Source: Alectoria sarmentosa | Lineage: Eukaryota > Ascomycota > Lecanoromycetes > Lecanorales > Parmeliaceae | DNA: 24,508 nucleotides | Direction: 5' to 3' | NCBI GenBank assembly: GCA_009733775.1 | Contig: WOGZ01000424.1 | Location: forward strand, 1-24,508 | Part shown: piece after piece, positions 9,541 to 20,100 of the stretch | How positions within the stretch are numbered: position 1 is the stretch's first letter | How the letters are laid out: the number at the start of each line of letters is the position of its first letter | Translations under genes and position numbers: made by a program | Notes under the pieces: generated by a model | The model's input: the letters and a program-made list of their open reading frames with translations, nothing else | Database searches by the model: none | What the model was told of the DNA's origin: nothing

Positions 9541-11100
9541 ATCTTTTATAAACGACATAATAGTCGAAAAACTCAATTTTTGATAATAAAAATGTTTTTA
9601 TCAAAAATCAAAATAATCTTTCGCGAGAATTTGTTAATAATAAATATAATAACATTGTAATTCTTTATTAATTTTAATAATATTAAAATGAAATCGATAA
9701 TCAAAATATAATATAATATCAATAACGAAAAAATAAATCATAAAAATTCATGCGATAAATGTTTAAAAGTTTGATATAATTAATATTAAAGATAATATCG
9801 AATATATTTATAAAGCAATTTAATAAAACCGCGTATATGTTATTAATAAAAAATGTTTTTATAACATTTCGCGAAGTCGACGTGATTAAATTAATTAAAG
9901 TGAATTATTTCGAAAAAGATTTATATATATAAAAAAAAAACGCATAAACGATTTAAAGTGTAAGCATAATCGTTAATAAAAGCATTGACTTTTTAAATAA
10001 AATCATCATTATCACAAGTAAAAGATAATAAAATAACTTTTTCGTCGATCTTTTTATTAACATTAAAGATCTTGATTATTTTAAATTATATAAAATCTTT
10101 TCGATAATCGTTTAAAAATTATTATCGTAATTTTGAATTAAATTTTATAAAAGAGATAATAATATAAGCGTAATCGTATAAAGTATTAAATTTATCGATA
10201 TTATCACGATCTCAAGCTGTTATTTAATTAATAACGAAATTTAAAAGTTTTAATAAAGCGTTAAAAATAATGTGTTTTTTATCAAATTTATAACGAAATT
10301 CGATTTCTCGAAATTATTGAATATATTTCGAAATTCGAATTAAATGTAAATTCAATTTAACAATTGAAAACGTTGATAATAATATTTATTTAACGATTTT
10401 AAAAGCGAAATCATAATCGATATACATCATAATCTTAAAAGCGAATTTAATTATATGTTTGATTTTTTATAAAATTCATATTATATCAACAATTTCAAAC
10501 TTCGTTAATTAATATTTGATTTCGATATTTTTAAATAAACGATTTAAAAATAAAATTGATTGAATTTAAAAGCGCTTTAAATAGTTCTCGATAAATTTTT
10601 CTTTAATATAATAAATTATTACATTAAATCCGAATTTATTAATATTCAAATTTATATAAAATATTATCTTATCGTCAAAATGTATTAAAAATGATAACGT
10701 CGATAAGTTTTTTTATAATGTTTAAAACGTCGTCGTTTTTATTTCGATAAATGTATAAAAAATCGAGCGAAATGCGAAATTCTTTTATTTTTATTCGAAT
10801 TTTGACGAAATAATAAACATCATAATCTTTCGATTTTGAAAAAACTTTATTATGATAACATAATTAACGATATAATCTTTAAATTATTTTATTATTTTTA
10901 AATAAATCTTTAATTTAATAAAAAAATTTAAAAACGAAAATTTAACGATTGTTTATAATTTGTTTTCAATCGTTTATAATTTTAATAAATCGACTTTTTA
11001 TCTAGATAATTGAATCGAAGAATAATTTAAAAAAACTTTATTAAAATTAATCAAAATCCTTGATTTAATGAAGAAATTAAAGATTTATCATAAATGATCA
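9541..11100 (-). pseudogene. Gypsy C pol, RNase H to integrase N-terminus (eroded)
   Basis: This interval must hold the RT thumb, RNase H and the zinc-binding start of integrase, because RT ends near 11,060 and the integrase core begins near 9,540. I could not place individual motifs by eye: the sequence is dense with ATA/TAA and no frame stays open beyond about 50 codons. The call is by position. Confidence 0.5.
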
Positions 11101-12000
11101 AAATGCTTTATTAAGATTTTCGAATATATAACGATATCGTTAACGTATACTCATATAAACTTTCGAAACTTTCAAAATAATTTATTCATTTACTTTTATA
11201 TATAAATCGACGAATTCTTATAATTCATAATTGTTACGTTGAAAGTTTTTTAATCGCGATGATTTATTATAATAAGTTTATGACAATTGTTTGAATATAT
11301 TCGTTATTAATAAAAAAAGTTTGTGTAATCGATAACGTTAAAAAAATAACAATTCTTCATTGAGATTATCAAATTTAATTGAAAAAATAAAAAATAAACG
11401 TTTATTTGAATAACAACATTTAAATCTCGAATGTCGATAACAATTCATTTTTTTCGAAAATCATTAAACATAATTTTATACATAATAAAAATTAAAAAGT
11501 TAAACGAAATTGCTTCGTTAATTCAATTTAATTTATTTTAATCATATAATTTATCGAAAATTTTGTCGACGACGACTTTGTTTTCGATATTAAAAAAATA
11601 CACTTTTATTATTTTAAGAATTTACTTCTCTTAATCAAAATTTAATGAAATGCGCATTCACTTTTATTTTAATAATTTAACAAATTCGTCTTTTTATTAT
11701 AAAATTAAAAACTCATTAGTTAAATTTTTAATTAACGAATTATTATTATAAATCATGATTTTATTAAATAAAATAATATCAATAATAAAAATAACAACGA
11801 TTATTTTCAAAATTAAAGAATTTATAAAAATAAAATCTTTTATAAAAATTTCGAACGTCGTTAATAATATAAATATAACGATGATTTTTATAATTATAAA
11901 AATAAACGTAATAAACGAAGTCGATGTTGAAAATATTATTATCGTAATTAATAAAACAATAGTGAACGTTATAACAAATTTGTTAAAAATTCGTTTAATT
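11060..12000 (-). pseudogene. Gypsy C reverse transcriptase relic, YVDD changed to YVND
   Basis: The minus strand at about 11,065-11,150 reads VYVNDIVIYSKIL, then KHFDHL. This is the Gypsy RT catalytic box followed by the S-K-T-L-x-E-H-x-x-H-L helix. The catalytic Asp pair is N-D (codons 11136-11147). Just upstream, MNKLF, stop, KFRKFI fits the segment that precedes the box in this lineage. The stretch from there to about 12,000 should contain the fingers and palm but is too eroded to annotate. The plus-strand frame at 11755-12003 looks like an Ile/Asn-rich shadow. Confidence 0.88.
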
Positions 12001-12846
12001 TAACTTTTTCGATATTTATATATAAATCGACGATTAATAAACTCGATAACGTTTTTTCATTTATTAATATTATGATAATAATTATCAAAATCGATTTTTT
12101 ACACGATATTTATGCGAGATTTTTTAAATATTTTGATAATTTAATTTAAATCATTTTTTGTTGACATTGTTATTATTAATACATCGATAAAATGTGTATA
12201 AAAAATCAAATTTATCTGCTTTAATTCAAAGAAAAAATCACGATTTAATAAGAAAATTAAATAATGTATTAATATTTATATTTGCGAATGAGATGAAATT
12301 ATAATGAATTATTTTATATGTATAAAATATATGATAATACGATTTACTTTGATACGAACTTTTATTAACATTAAAATTTAACAATTATTAATCGAAACAA
12401 TCGATTGAAAAACAAAAATGTCGATTTTTTTTGATATTATAATATTTATATCAATAAAAATGTTTATCTTAAAATCGTCGACGATGTGAATTTTTTTTAA
12501 TAATATTATAATTGTGATATTTTTACTAAAGAATTAAAAAGACGTGATTATATATTTCGACGATTAATGTTTATTAAATCCTATCTCTCGAATTGTGATA
12601 AAATTAATTATGTTTTTAATTAATAAATTAAATTTAAATTTAACAAGTTAAACACGATTTATTAACGTTACGAAACATTTTATATTAAAACATTTTATTT
12701 TAATTTCTTTATCAAACAACAGTTTAAATTTTATTATGATATAATAATAATTATGAAAAGTATGCTCGATGTTAATTTTTCGAATAGAATTAATTAATGA
12801 TTTGATAATCTTTTTCTTTTTGCTAACAAAATTGATAATAAGAATT

Positions 12847-13159
12847 TTTTTCTCATTTTTGATAATGCTTGCGGAAGGAATTTTTGAAATAATAATAACT
12901 TCGTTTTCGTTTTTGATAATACTTGCGAAAGGAATTTCTGAGATAATAATAACTTTTTTCTCGTTTTTAATAATGTTCGCGAAAGGAATTTTTAAGATAG
13001 CAATAACTTCGTTCTCGTTTTTGATAATGCTTGCGAAAGAAATTTCTAAAATAACAATAATTTCATTCTCGTTTTTAGTAATGTTCGTGAAAGAAATTTT
13101 TAAGATAATAAGAACTTCGTTATCATTTCTAATAACACTCGCGAAAGGAAATTTTTTAA
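12847..13159 (-). repeat. 54-bp tandem minisatellite inside Gypsy C
   Basis: Five complete 54-bp units start at 12847, 12901, 12955, 13009 and 13063, and a partial sixth runs from 13117. Because 54 is a multiple of three, the array is open on both strands. On the minus strand (the element's coding strand) each unit gives 18 residues like VIIISEIPFASIIKNENE. On the plus strand it gives a hydrophobic FSFLIMLAKGIFEIIITS-like unit, which creates the 143-codon plus frame at 12769-13200. I take the minus reading as the original Gag-Pol linker. Units differ mainly by transitions. Confidence 0.9.
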
Positions 13160-13199
13160 TAAAAAGATATGCCTCGACAATAAAAGAAATCGCTTTTTG

Positions 13200-15430
13200 A
13201 GTTAATTAATAACTTAAATATGCGAATCTTATAACACGACGACTTATGTTTAAATTATCAAAATAACAATAAAACGCATTTTTAAATAAAAAGACATCGT
13301 GATAACGATGACATTGATAATTAATTATTGAAATCAAAATCTTATTAATAATAGCGATGAATGAATGTTTCGCGATTTCTGCGAAATATTCTTCGATTTC
13401 ATCTTTTTAAAATGATTAATAATAATTTAAATCTTCATTAATATAATAATTCTCATTTTTTTGATGAAAATTTTCATTTTATAAAATGAAATCAAATTTG
13501 ACGTTATCATTTAACGATATCAATGTTTTTTTTTTATTAATTTGATAAACAATCTTTTGTTGTTATAAAAATTTGTTACGATTAAAAAAATCAACGTTTA
13601 ATTTATTTAAAGATTTTACGTTATTATTTTTAAAATAAAAATTCTAATAATTCGAAAATTGAATTATCGAACTTGACAAATTTGCGTTTTTTTTTATAAT
13701 TTATAAAAATGTTCGAGTAATTGACAATGCAAGATTTGTTTATCAAAATCTTAAAAATTCTTATTGTTGATAAAATTAATAAAATAATTAATTAATAAAG
13801 TTATTTTCATAAATATTATATCTCGGCGAAAATTCTTAATAAAATTGTTATTAATATAACGAAAAAAAAACGATAATTTAAAAAATTCATTTTAACGAAA
13901 ATTATTGCTTATATATTAATCAAATTATTTTAATAACGTCGATATCTTTTTGTCGATATGAGATTGTTAATTATAATCTTATTATCGTGTTATTTTATAT
14001 TAAATATTTAACTTGATATTTAATTAATCGAGACATTAATTTAATATAATCGAAAATGTCGATTCAAAAATATCTCGTTAGAATTTCAATAAGAGATTAT
14101 TTCATGTTATTATTAATTAATTATAAATGAAAATTAATTTTGTTGTTTTTGCATATCTCAAAATGCTTTGAACGTAAAAACGTAACGATTTATCGTTTTT
14201 AATATCGTTCATAATAAATCGCTCAATTTATAAATGTTATATAATAATAATAATTCGCTTCTTGAAACGCTTCGTTGAAGAATCAAATCAAACTTTTAGA
14301 GAAATTATTCTTAATAACATTTTTTCGAGATCGATGAATTCGATTGAATATTAAATTAAAAATTTCGTTATAAAAGCATACTAATAAAATTTCTCGAATC
14401 TTATCATTATTTTTGATAACAACGATGTTTTTTAAACGATTTACAAAAACATAAACGTTTTTATAAAAAATATAACGATTTGAATTAACAATAAATTCTT
14501 CGTCTTCAAAAATAAAATCGAAAAATCCGATATTATCGAATTTTAATTATAACAAAAAATTATTTTCGTTATTAACATCATCGTTTTCTAATAAACCCGA
14601 ATTTCTCGTCGAATTAAAAGGTTTTTGTTATAAAAGATTATCACGAACGTATTAAATAACAACAATTATAACAACGATTATTATAATAATTTATATTTAA
14701 AAATCGTTTAAATTTATTCGATTAACAAAATCAATAAAATAAAAATATATTATTTCGTTAACGAATGTTACTTTTATTGTTAAATCGTTATTTTTTATAA
14801 AACTTAAAATCGATGATTTAAAAAAAAATTATCGATGAGTTGTTAAAGATAACATTTATCGACGACGAATCTTATAATCGATATAATGCTCGAATATCTT
14901 ATTCGAATTTCGTTAAAATAACACATAAAAAAGATTTATTAATTATTCAATCGAATAATTAATTACGAATTTTCATTAACTTGAATCTTAATTTGATACG
15001 ATTGTTTATTGACGAAATTTCTTTATTAATTTAAAATAATCAAAAGTTTTTAATAATGATGTGTTCAAATAATTATTGAATATTTTCGTTAAACAAATTT
15101 ATATAAACGTAATCGTTGTTGAGAAATTCGTGTAATTGAAAAATTAACATTAATGTTTCGCGAGTGATTGAATTAATAACAAAAAATAAAAAAATTACTT
15201 TAAATGTCACGACGTCGACGAATATCGAAATTTTTGAACGATTGTGAAAATAAAAAAGATAAAGATTATTGAGAAGATTATTATAAAAAAAAATAAAAAC
15301 TTTCTCAAAAATAGTTATTTCACGTTGCTTAATAAAATGATAAAATCGACGATTTGAAATTCGAAAAATAATAATAAGCTCGAAAAGGGATTCGAAAAAC
15401 GCTTCTTAATTATTAAAATTTAAATAATAA
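13200..15430 (-). pseudogene. Gypsy C gag relic
   Basis: The block lies between the leader and the tandem-repeat segment. The best evidence is at about 14,880-15,145: the minus strand gives LIFQLHEFLNNDYVYINLFN with stops further on, colinear with the open gag start of fragment D. Further left I can translate hydrophilic, basic stretches, but no zinc knuckle or capsid motif is recognisable. Several frames and stops alternate. Confidence 0.6.
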
Positions 15431-15675
15431 TTAACGACGTCGTTATGTCGACGATTGAAAAAGTATTATTAAGAGGATAACTGCTTTAAAAATGTTTAAA
15501 AACGATTTCGAAAGTTATAATAATAACGTAACGAAAGAATTATCGAGCGAAAAATTGATGAATTTGATGTTAAAAACTAATGTTTGTTGAGAGAAGGCAA
15601 ATTGATTATCGAGATCTTAATGCTCGTTTAATAAGAAAATGATGTTAATAAAACGATTTCGATGCTGTTATCATT

Positions 15676-15810
15676 TGCTACGAGCAATGATTTTCTTGAA
15701 AATATATAATTTAAATTGAATTCTTTTTAGTTAAAGAATCTGCTTGTTAAAATATATGCATTGTTAAACTTAATTGTTTAACGATCTCTTAGCCTTGACA
15801 AGTTCTAACA
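15676..15810 (-). repeat. Gypsy C 5' LTR (135 bp, short)
   Basis: It begins TGCTACGAGC and ends TTCTAACA. The body/LTR junction GATGCTGTTATCATTTGCTACGA matches the Gypsy A junction GATGTTGTTATTATTTGCTACGA at 23872-23894, which fixes the left boundary. It is shorter than the A LTRs (185 bp) and the shared LTR (about 168 bp), so it has probably lost internal sequence. Its right end abuts the Helitron relic. Confidence 0.6.
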
Positions 15811-16070
15811 CATATATAATCGTTGAAAATAATCGATTTTATTAAATAAGACAAAATTAAAAGATTATTCGAATTGATATTTATTAAATAATCATTAATG
15901 TTTAAATCGATGAAATTATTACGGGCGTATAAATTAATAAATAACGTATTATCTTTTCTTTCTTATATCAAAAAGATTCACGATTTATAAAACAATTTTA
16001 TCAAAATTGTATAATCTTAATTATTAAATTTGATTAATTAAACATCTTTATTATTTTCATTTACAACTCA

Positions 16071-16076
16071 AAAATG
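16071..16076 (+). other. One-base frameshift in A run of the Helitron relic
   Basis: The block ending YNSK (to 16073) and the block continuing to DRPDL (16120) are in frames that differ by one base. The change maps to the five-A run before TGAATT. An extra A explains it. RIP does not make indels, so this is later decay or a homopolymer read error. Confidence 0.7.
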
Positions 16077-17036
16077 AATTAAAATCATCGTTAATTTATT
16101 ATTCGACGAATTAATTATCGATCGACCTGATTTGATAACACGAATATTTAAATTGAAATTAAAAGTTTTTATAACTGATATCTTGAAAAGGAAGGTGCTT
16201 AATAAACTCTCTCTTATTTTCCTTATTAAATTCATTTATAATAAACTTTTTAAAGACACATTAATTAAATAATTAATGTAAATTATAATCTTCAAAAATG
16301 CTTTTAACATCGTTTAATCTTTTATACGTCATAATTTTTGTTTATAAATTCTATTATGCTCTTAAATTTTTTTCGAAAACCGAATTACGATCGATTGAAA
16401 TTTCGATAATTAATTTTAATTTTAATTAATTTTTGTTCGTAATAAATCGAATTTCAGCGTATTGTTATATTATAAAATTTTAAAAATAAGAATTATTATA
16501 TGCTTATATATTCATTATATTATATTTTGAAAATCGTTATTTAAACGTTAACGAGATAAACGTTATTATTAATGTTAAAATTTTTAATTATATGCGATTT
16601 CTCAATCTTTATATTATTATAATTAAATGTATAATTTATAAAAATTATAGTTATTAAGTTATAAACAAAACGAGTATCGTTTTATTTTATTAAAATTTAA
16701 ATAAAAATCAATATAATAAGCGGTTTTAAAGGAATTTAATGATCACATTATCTTTAAATTAAACATTAAATATTTCATTTATCGTCGATATACGTTTATT
16801 ATAATTTCAAAAAATGAATTTAAATAAAATTATTAAGTGATGTTTTACAATTTATATTTATTAATTAAATGTGATATTTATATTAATGTAAAAATTTGCG
16901 TTAACGTCAAAGTTTGTAAATATATCTTTAAATACGTTTATAACAATAACGATTAAATCAATTTTCGAATAAAGCGAATAAATAAAAACGATATAATAAA
17001 TTTAATAAATGAGATTTAAAAGTATTAAAACGCACG

Positions 17037-17041
17037 TTAAA
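17037..17041. repeat. Gypsy A target-site duplication, left copy
   Basis: TTAAA directly precedes the left LTR and is repeated exactly at 24073-24077. Skipping one copy together with the element restores the Helitron reading frame. Confidence 0.9.
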
Positions 17042-17226
17042 TGCTACGGACGTGACAATGAAACGTTTGTAATCAGTGATTGTGTGTAAGAAGAATGATT
17101 ATTTTTAGTCGATTTAACTATCTATAATCTTGTCAAGAAGTTATAAACTTGATAAGATACTTGCTTGATAGTCGCAACTGCTAAGCGAGGTAAATACCTC
17201 GGCAAGATAAGTGCTTGCTTATAACA
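17042..17226 (-). repeat. Gypsy A 3' LTR (185 bp)
   Basis: It starts TGCTACGGAC and ends TTATAACA. Against 23888-24072 it has no gaps and 21 differences in 185 positions, every one a transition. It is related to the C/D LTRs. Confidence 0.95.
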
Positions 17227-17529
17227 AATGCCATTAACAGAAACAAAAGCATCGCCTCGATGTACATTCTCATAACAATATCTCGAGCTTGACAATCACA
17301 CAACTCGGCAAGTAAAATTCGTAGGCAGACACATCTCACAACAAAAATTATCATGATAAAGAAATTCCTTTCGCAATTAAAGTCGTAAAATGGTAAAAAG
17401 AGTAGCATTGTCATTAACGACGTTATATTCTTTTATTGTTTCCTTAACATGTCATAAAAATTCTTATTTCAATTTTTATATATCTGCTTTCGGATTATAG
17501 CTTAATCATCATATTAAATATTGTATAAA

Positions 17530-17990
17530 TCATTCACGTTCTCGCTTGATAATTCGCTTCTTTAACAACTTCTCGATTTTATATTTTTTTTCATTATTGA
17601 TTATTATAATAAGGGTTAATAAACGACGTTGTTGATATAAATCTTCAATAGAATCGATAGTTGATTTTAAATGCGTTATGAAAATCACATTATGAATTTT
17701 CATATTAACAGACAGTTTCAATCGATAAACAAAATTTTCAATTCATTCGAGAACCTTGAATGATTTTATCAATTGTGATCCTATTTTTTTTAAATATAAT
17801 GATAAAAACTTTGTATTTTTTATAAAGTCGCAAATTAACGAGATCTTTTATTTTAAAAAACATGAGTTGATGTCGCGAGTCGTAAGCGTCTTTTATCTTA
17901 AGAGAAATAAAGGCTATGACGTCTTTAGCATCGATATGAATCGATCGGTACTCGTTCATTGCGGCGACACGAGATTCAGGCATTTCGCTG
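17530..17990 (-). pseudogene. Gypsy A integrase C-terminal module, split by a frameshift
   Basis: Residues 10-60 of the right-hand piece (17738-17983) read NEYRSIHIDAKDVIAF, then YDSRHQLMFFKIKDLVNLRL. This is the region before and at the start of the GPY/F module in fungal Gypsy integrases (Y-D-x-R-H-Q-P-M-F-F-K-x-G-D-x-V-N-L-R-L-H-x-G-Y). After a one-base shift at the eight-T run 17784-17791 the match continues as KKIGSQLIKSFKVLE, then YRLKLSVNMKIHNVIFITHL. This corresponds to Q-x-x-G-P-F-x-V-L-E...L-P-x-N-M-K-I-H-x-V-I-S-x-A-H-L-E-P. The G-P-F motif is K-S-F. It ends about 300 bp before the 3' LTR. Mutation is milder than in Gypsy C. The plus-strand frame at 17756-18028 is a shadow. Confidence 0.92.
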
Positions 17991-18240
17991 AAAGGTGTTT
18001 TCGTAGCAGAAGACGGTTAAAAAGTTAATTCCCTATCAGAGGAAATTGCTTCCGTAGGTGTGACAACTTGACGAGAAGTTGGCGACATAACAGAAATGAC
18101 CATTTTGGGCGACGATATTCTGCGTCGGCTAAATGAAGTAGGAGCATCGTTTCTGGCTGCATTTTTGATGATAATAGAGTAAATTGTTATTATAACAGCC
18201 CTTATTTTCGTAACAACTCTTGTTTTTGAAATAATTGAAT
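17991..18240 (-). pseudogene. Weakly mutated Ser/Thr/Pro-rich frame upstream of the integrase module
   Basis: In the same frame as the integrase piece, the minus strand is open from about 18,240 to 17,984 except for one TAA near 18,018. It reads in part NAARNDAPTSFSRRRISSPK, then SPTSRQVVTPTEAISSDREL and PSSATKTPFSEMPES. It is Ser/Thr/Pro/Arg-rich and disordered in character. It does not resemble an integrase catalytic core, which should precede the module. Either this lineage carries a linker here or the element has an internal deletion that joined another part of the polyprotein to the integrase end. I cannot choose between them. Confidence 0.5.
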
Positions 18241-20100
18241 CAAGATCGTCAATTCATAACAAATCAAGTGCTTCACGAGTGTGAAAGTCATATATGATTT
18301 AAATAAGCGTTCGGATTGTGAAATTATACTTTGTGAAGTTATTTAATATCGTCGATATTCTTGAGAGAATGATAAATCATAATTTTATATCGTTGAGAAT
18401 GGCGATGTAATAATGAAGAATTATCTCGATCATTTGATTCGATTATTTTAAAACGTCGTTGATTTGAGGATATCATATCGTCGAGTACAATAAATCGATC
18501 TTTATAAAAATGAAAATCTATTTTCATAATTCAGTCACAAATTTCTTATTTTTATCGGAAATCAGCGCTCGTGATAAATCTCAATTGATTTTTATTAAAC
18601 GATTTTAAAGTTTGATTGTTTATTTCTTAGCACTTTATGTGATCTTGTTAAAAATGAAAATAATAATTTTAAAAAACTTATCGATTATTAATAAAATATA
18701 ATCGTATTCGTTTAATAGCGATTATGATTTCGAAAATGTTAAAATAAAGTTAATGATTAATGTGTGAAATGATTTAATAGACGAGAATATTGATTGTAAA
18801 AAATTATATGATTTATAATGTGGGATTTAATTTAATTGATAATGAGAGTAATATCGAATAAATTCATGAAATTTTGTTATTATATTGAAAATGTAAAGCT
18901 TTTTAATAAGTCGTTTATATGTATAAGCGTAATCAAAATGTTTCATCTCATTATGTGTTAATTTAAAGACTTCGGCTTTTATAGCAGTTGACATATAAAA
19001 TTATAAATTTCATTTATTATTATCAAAATAGAATAGATTATTGATTATCTTATATGATATGATTATAACATTTTCTTTTAAAGCTGCGTTTTTTCGTATA
19101 AAAATTAACATTTATGCTCAACGAGACTCTTAATAATTATTTAAAAATCGTTATCGAAAAATAAGGTTTATGATCACGAGGGTAACAAAAAAGCATTTGA
19201 CTTATTCGATAAATTCGTTTATTTCAACGCGATATTTATAATTTATTAATTTTAATAACGCGTTAGAAATTATGTTTATTTTTTTTAATTTATAATGAAT
19301 ATTTAAATGAAAACGTTATAAATATTTCGAAACATAAATTAATCGTAAATTGAATTTCTCAATCGAGATGATATTGAAATTTATTTATTTAACGATCGTT
19401 ATTGTTATCGAGTGATTTATATAAATAATAATAATATATATTGTTACTTCGATTATATAATGAATCTTTTTAATAATTTATATTATATCAACGATTTTCA
19501 ATTTCGTAAGTCAATAATAAGTTTTAACGTTTATAAAAAAACGATTAAGAAAAAAGATTGATTATTAAGATTTTTATTTTAACGAATTCATTATTTGAAT
19601 AATGAATTTTTTATCGTCGAAAAAGTGATAAATATGCGTTTCATAATCGAATTCTTTATTATTATCAAAATTCACATAAAATTATCATTTATTATCGAAA
19701 TAATGAAAAATTATAAATGAGATAAACGTCTTTTATAATTGATGAAAAGCGTTTAATTCTTTAAAAATAGATATTGTTAAATATGTGTTATTAGTCGATT
19801 TTTTGCGTGCATTGTCTCATAAGCCTCGATTAAATTTATTTAAAAACGTTTTTCATAATTGTAAAGACTTTATTATCTTAACATAATATATTATATATTA
19901 TTTAAAATATTTTATGAAATTAAAATATTTTTCGAATTGAGCGAGCGTTTTAAGAAAGAAAAGGTTTATTATGATGACAAGTTTTTTTTTTGTCGTTGTT
20001 AATTTCAAAATATCGACTTTTTGATTTAATAATTAAATAAAAATGTAATCAAAAAAGGATTTTCGTGATAATAAATGAATGTTTATCTTTTCAAATGTTG
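18241..20100 (-). pseudogene. Gypsy A pol, RNase H to integrase core (eroded)
   Basis: By order this 1.9 kb should contain the end of RT, RNase H and the integrase core. I searched the minus strand for the S-D-R-x-P/R-x-F and H-P-Q-T-D-G-Q motifs that are legible in Gypsy C and did not find them. One open piece at 18339-18527 (62 codons, MKIDFHFYKDRFIVLDDMIS...) has no motif that I recognise. The core may be deleted or more eroded than in C. Confidence 0.45.

Larger units (their letters stand above)
8513..15810 (-). mobile_element. Gypsy element C, nearly complete, RIP-degraded
   Basis: This 7.3-kb element reads right to left: LTR (15676-15810), leader, gag (about 13,200-15,430), a tandem-repeat segment (12847-13159), RT (YVND at 11136-11147), integrase core (about 9365-9535), GPY/F-like module (about 8945-9110) and the shared LTR (8513-8680). 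RT before integrase is the Gypsy (Ty3) order. It is related to, but clearly distinct from, Gypsy A. Stops are frequent throughout. No target-site duplication could be identified because the left LTR is shared with D. Confidence 0.85.
15811..17041 (+). pseudogene. Helitron Rep-helicase relic, N-terminal (Rep) part
   Basis: Plus-strand translation gives IFSFLYQKDSRFIKQFYQNC (15951-16010), then NIFIIFIYNSK (16041-16073). After a one-base frameshift come DRPDLITRIFKLKLK (16120-16164), and FYNLYLLIKCDIYINVKI with KYIFKYVYNNND (16843-16953). These are successive conserved blocks of Helitron Rep proteins: L-P-S-S-Y-Q-G-G-P-R-F, D-L-F-I-T-F-T-C-N-P-x-W, D-R-P-D-L-V-x-R-V-F-x-L-K-L, and P-Y-N-P-Y-L-L...H-I-N-V-E...Y-K-Y-V-Y-K-G-H-D. 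Rep cuts and rejoins single-strand DNA in rolling-circle transposition. The catalytic H-x-H block, expected near 16,225-16,270, is not recognisable. The gene continues past Gypsy A at 24073. Confidence 0.92.

Noticed and set aside
11755..12003. 82-codon plus-strand frame rich in Ile, Asn and Val
   Set aside because: It lies opposite Gypsy C pol. Its content looks like AT-rich translation, with no motif to support coding.
12847..13159. CRISPR-like array
   Set aside because: The units are directly adjacent with no spacers and lie inside a retrotransposon polyprotein.
12769..13200. 143-codon plus-strand frame that looks like a repetitive membrane protein
   Set aside because: It is the antisense of the 54-bp array in Gypsy C. 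The repeat length divisible by three keeps it open, and AT richness makes it hydrophobic. All surrounding domain evidence is on the minus strand.
17181..17414. 77-codon minus frame with a hydrophobic, Cys-containing protein
   Set aside because: It spans the inner edge of the Gypsy A 3' LTR and the short non-coding stretch beside it. It has no motif.
17756..18028. 90-codon plus-strand frame
   Set aside because: It is the exact antisense of the Gypsy A integrase module, which has clear family motifs.
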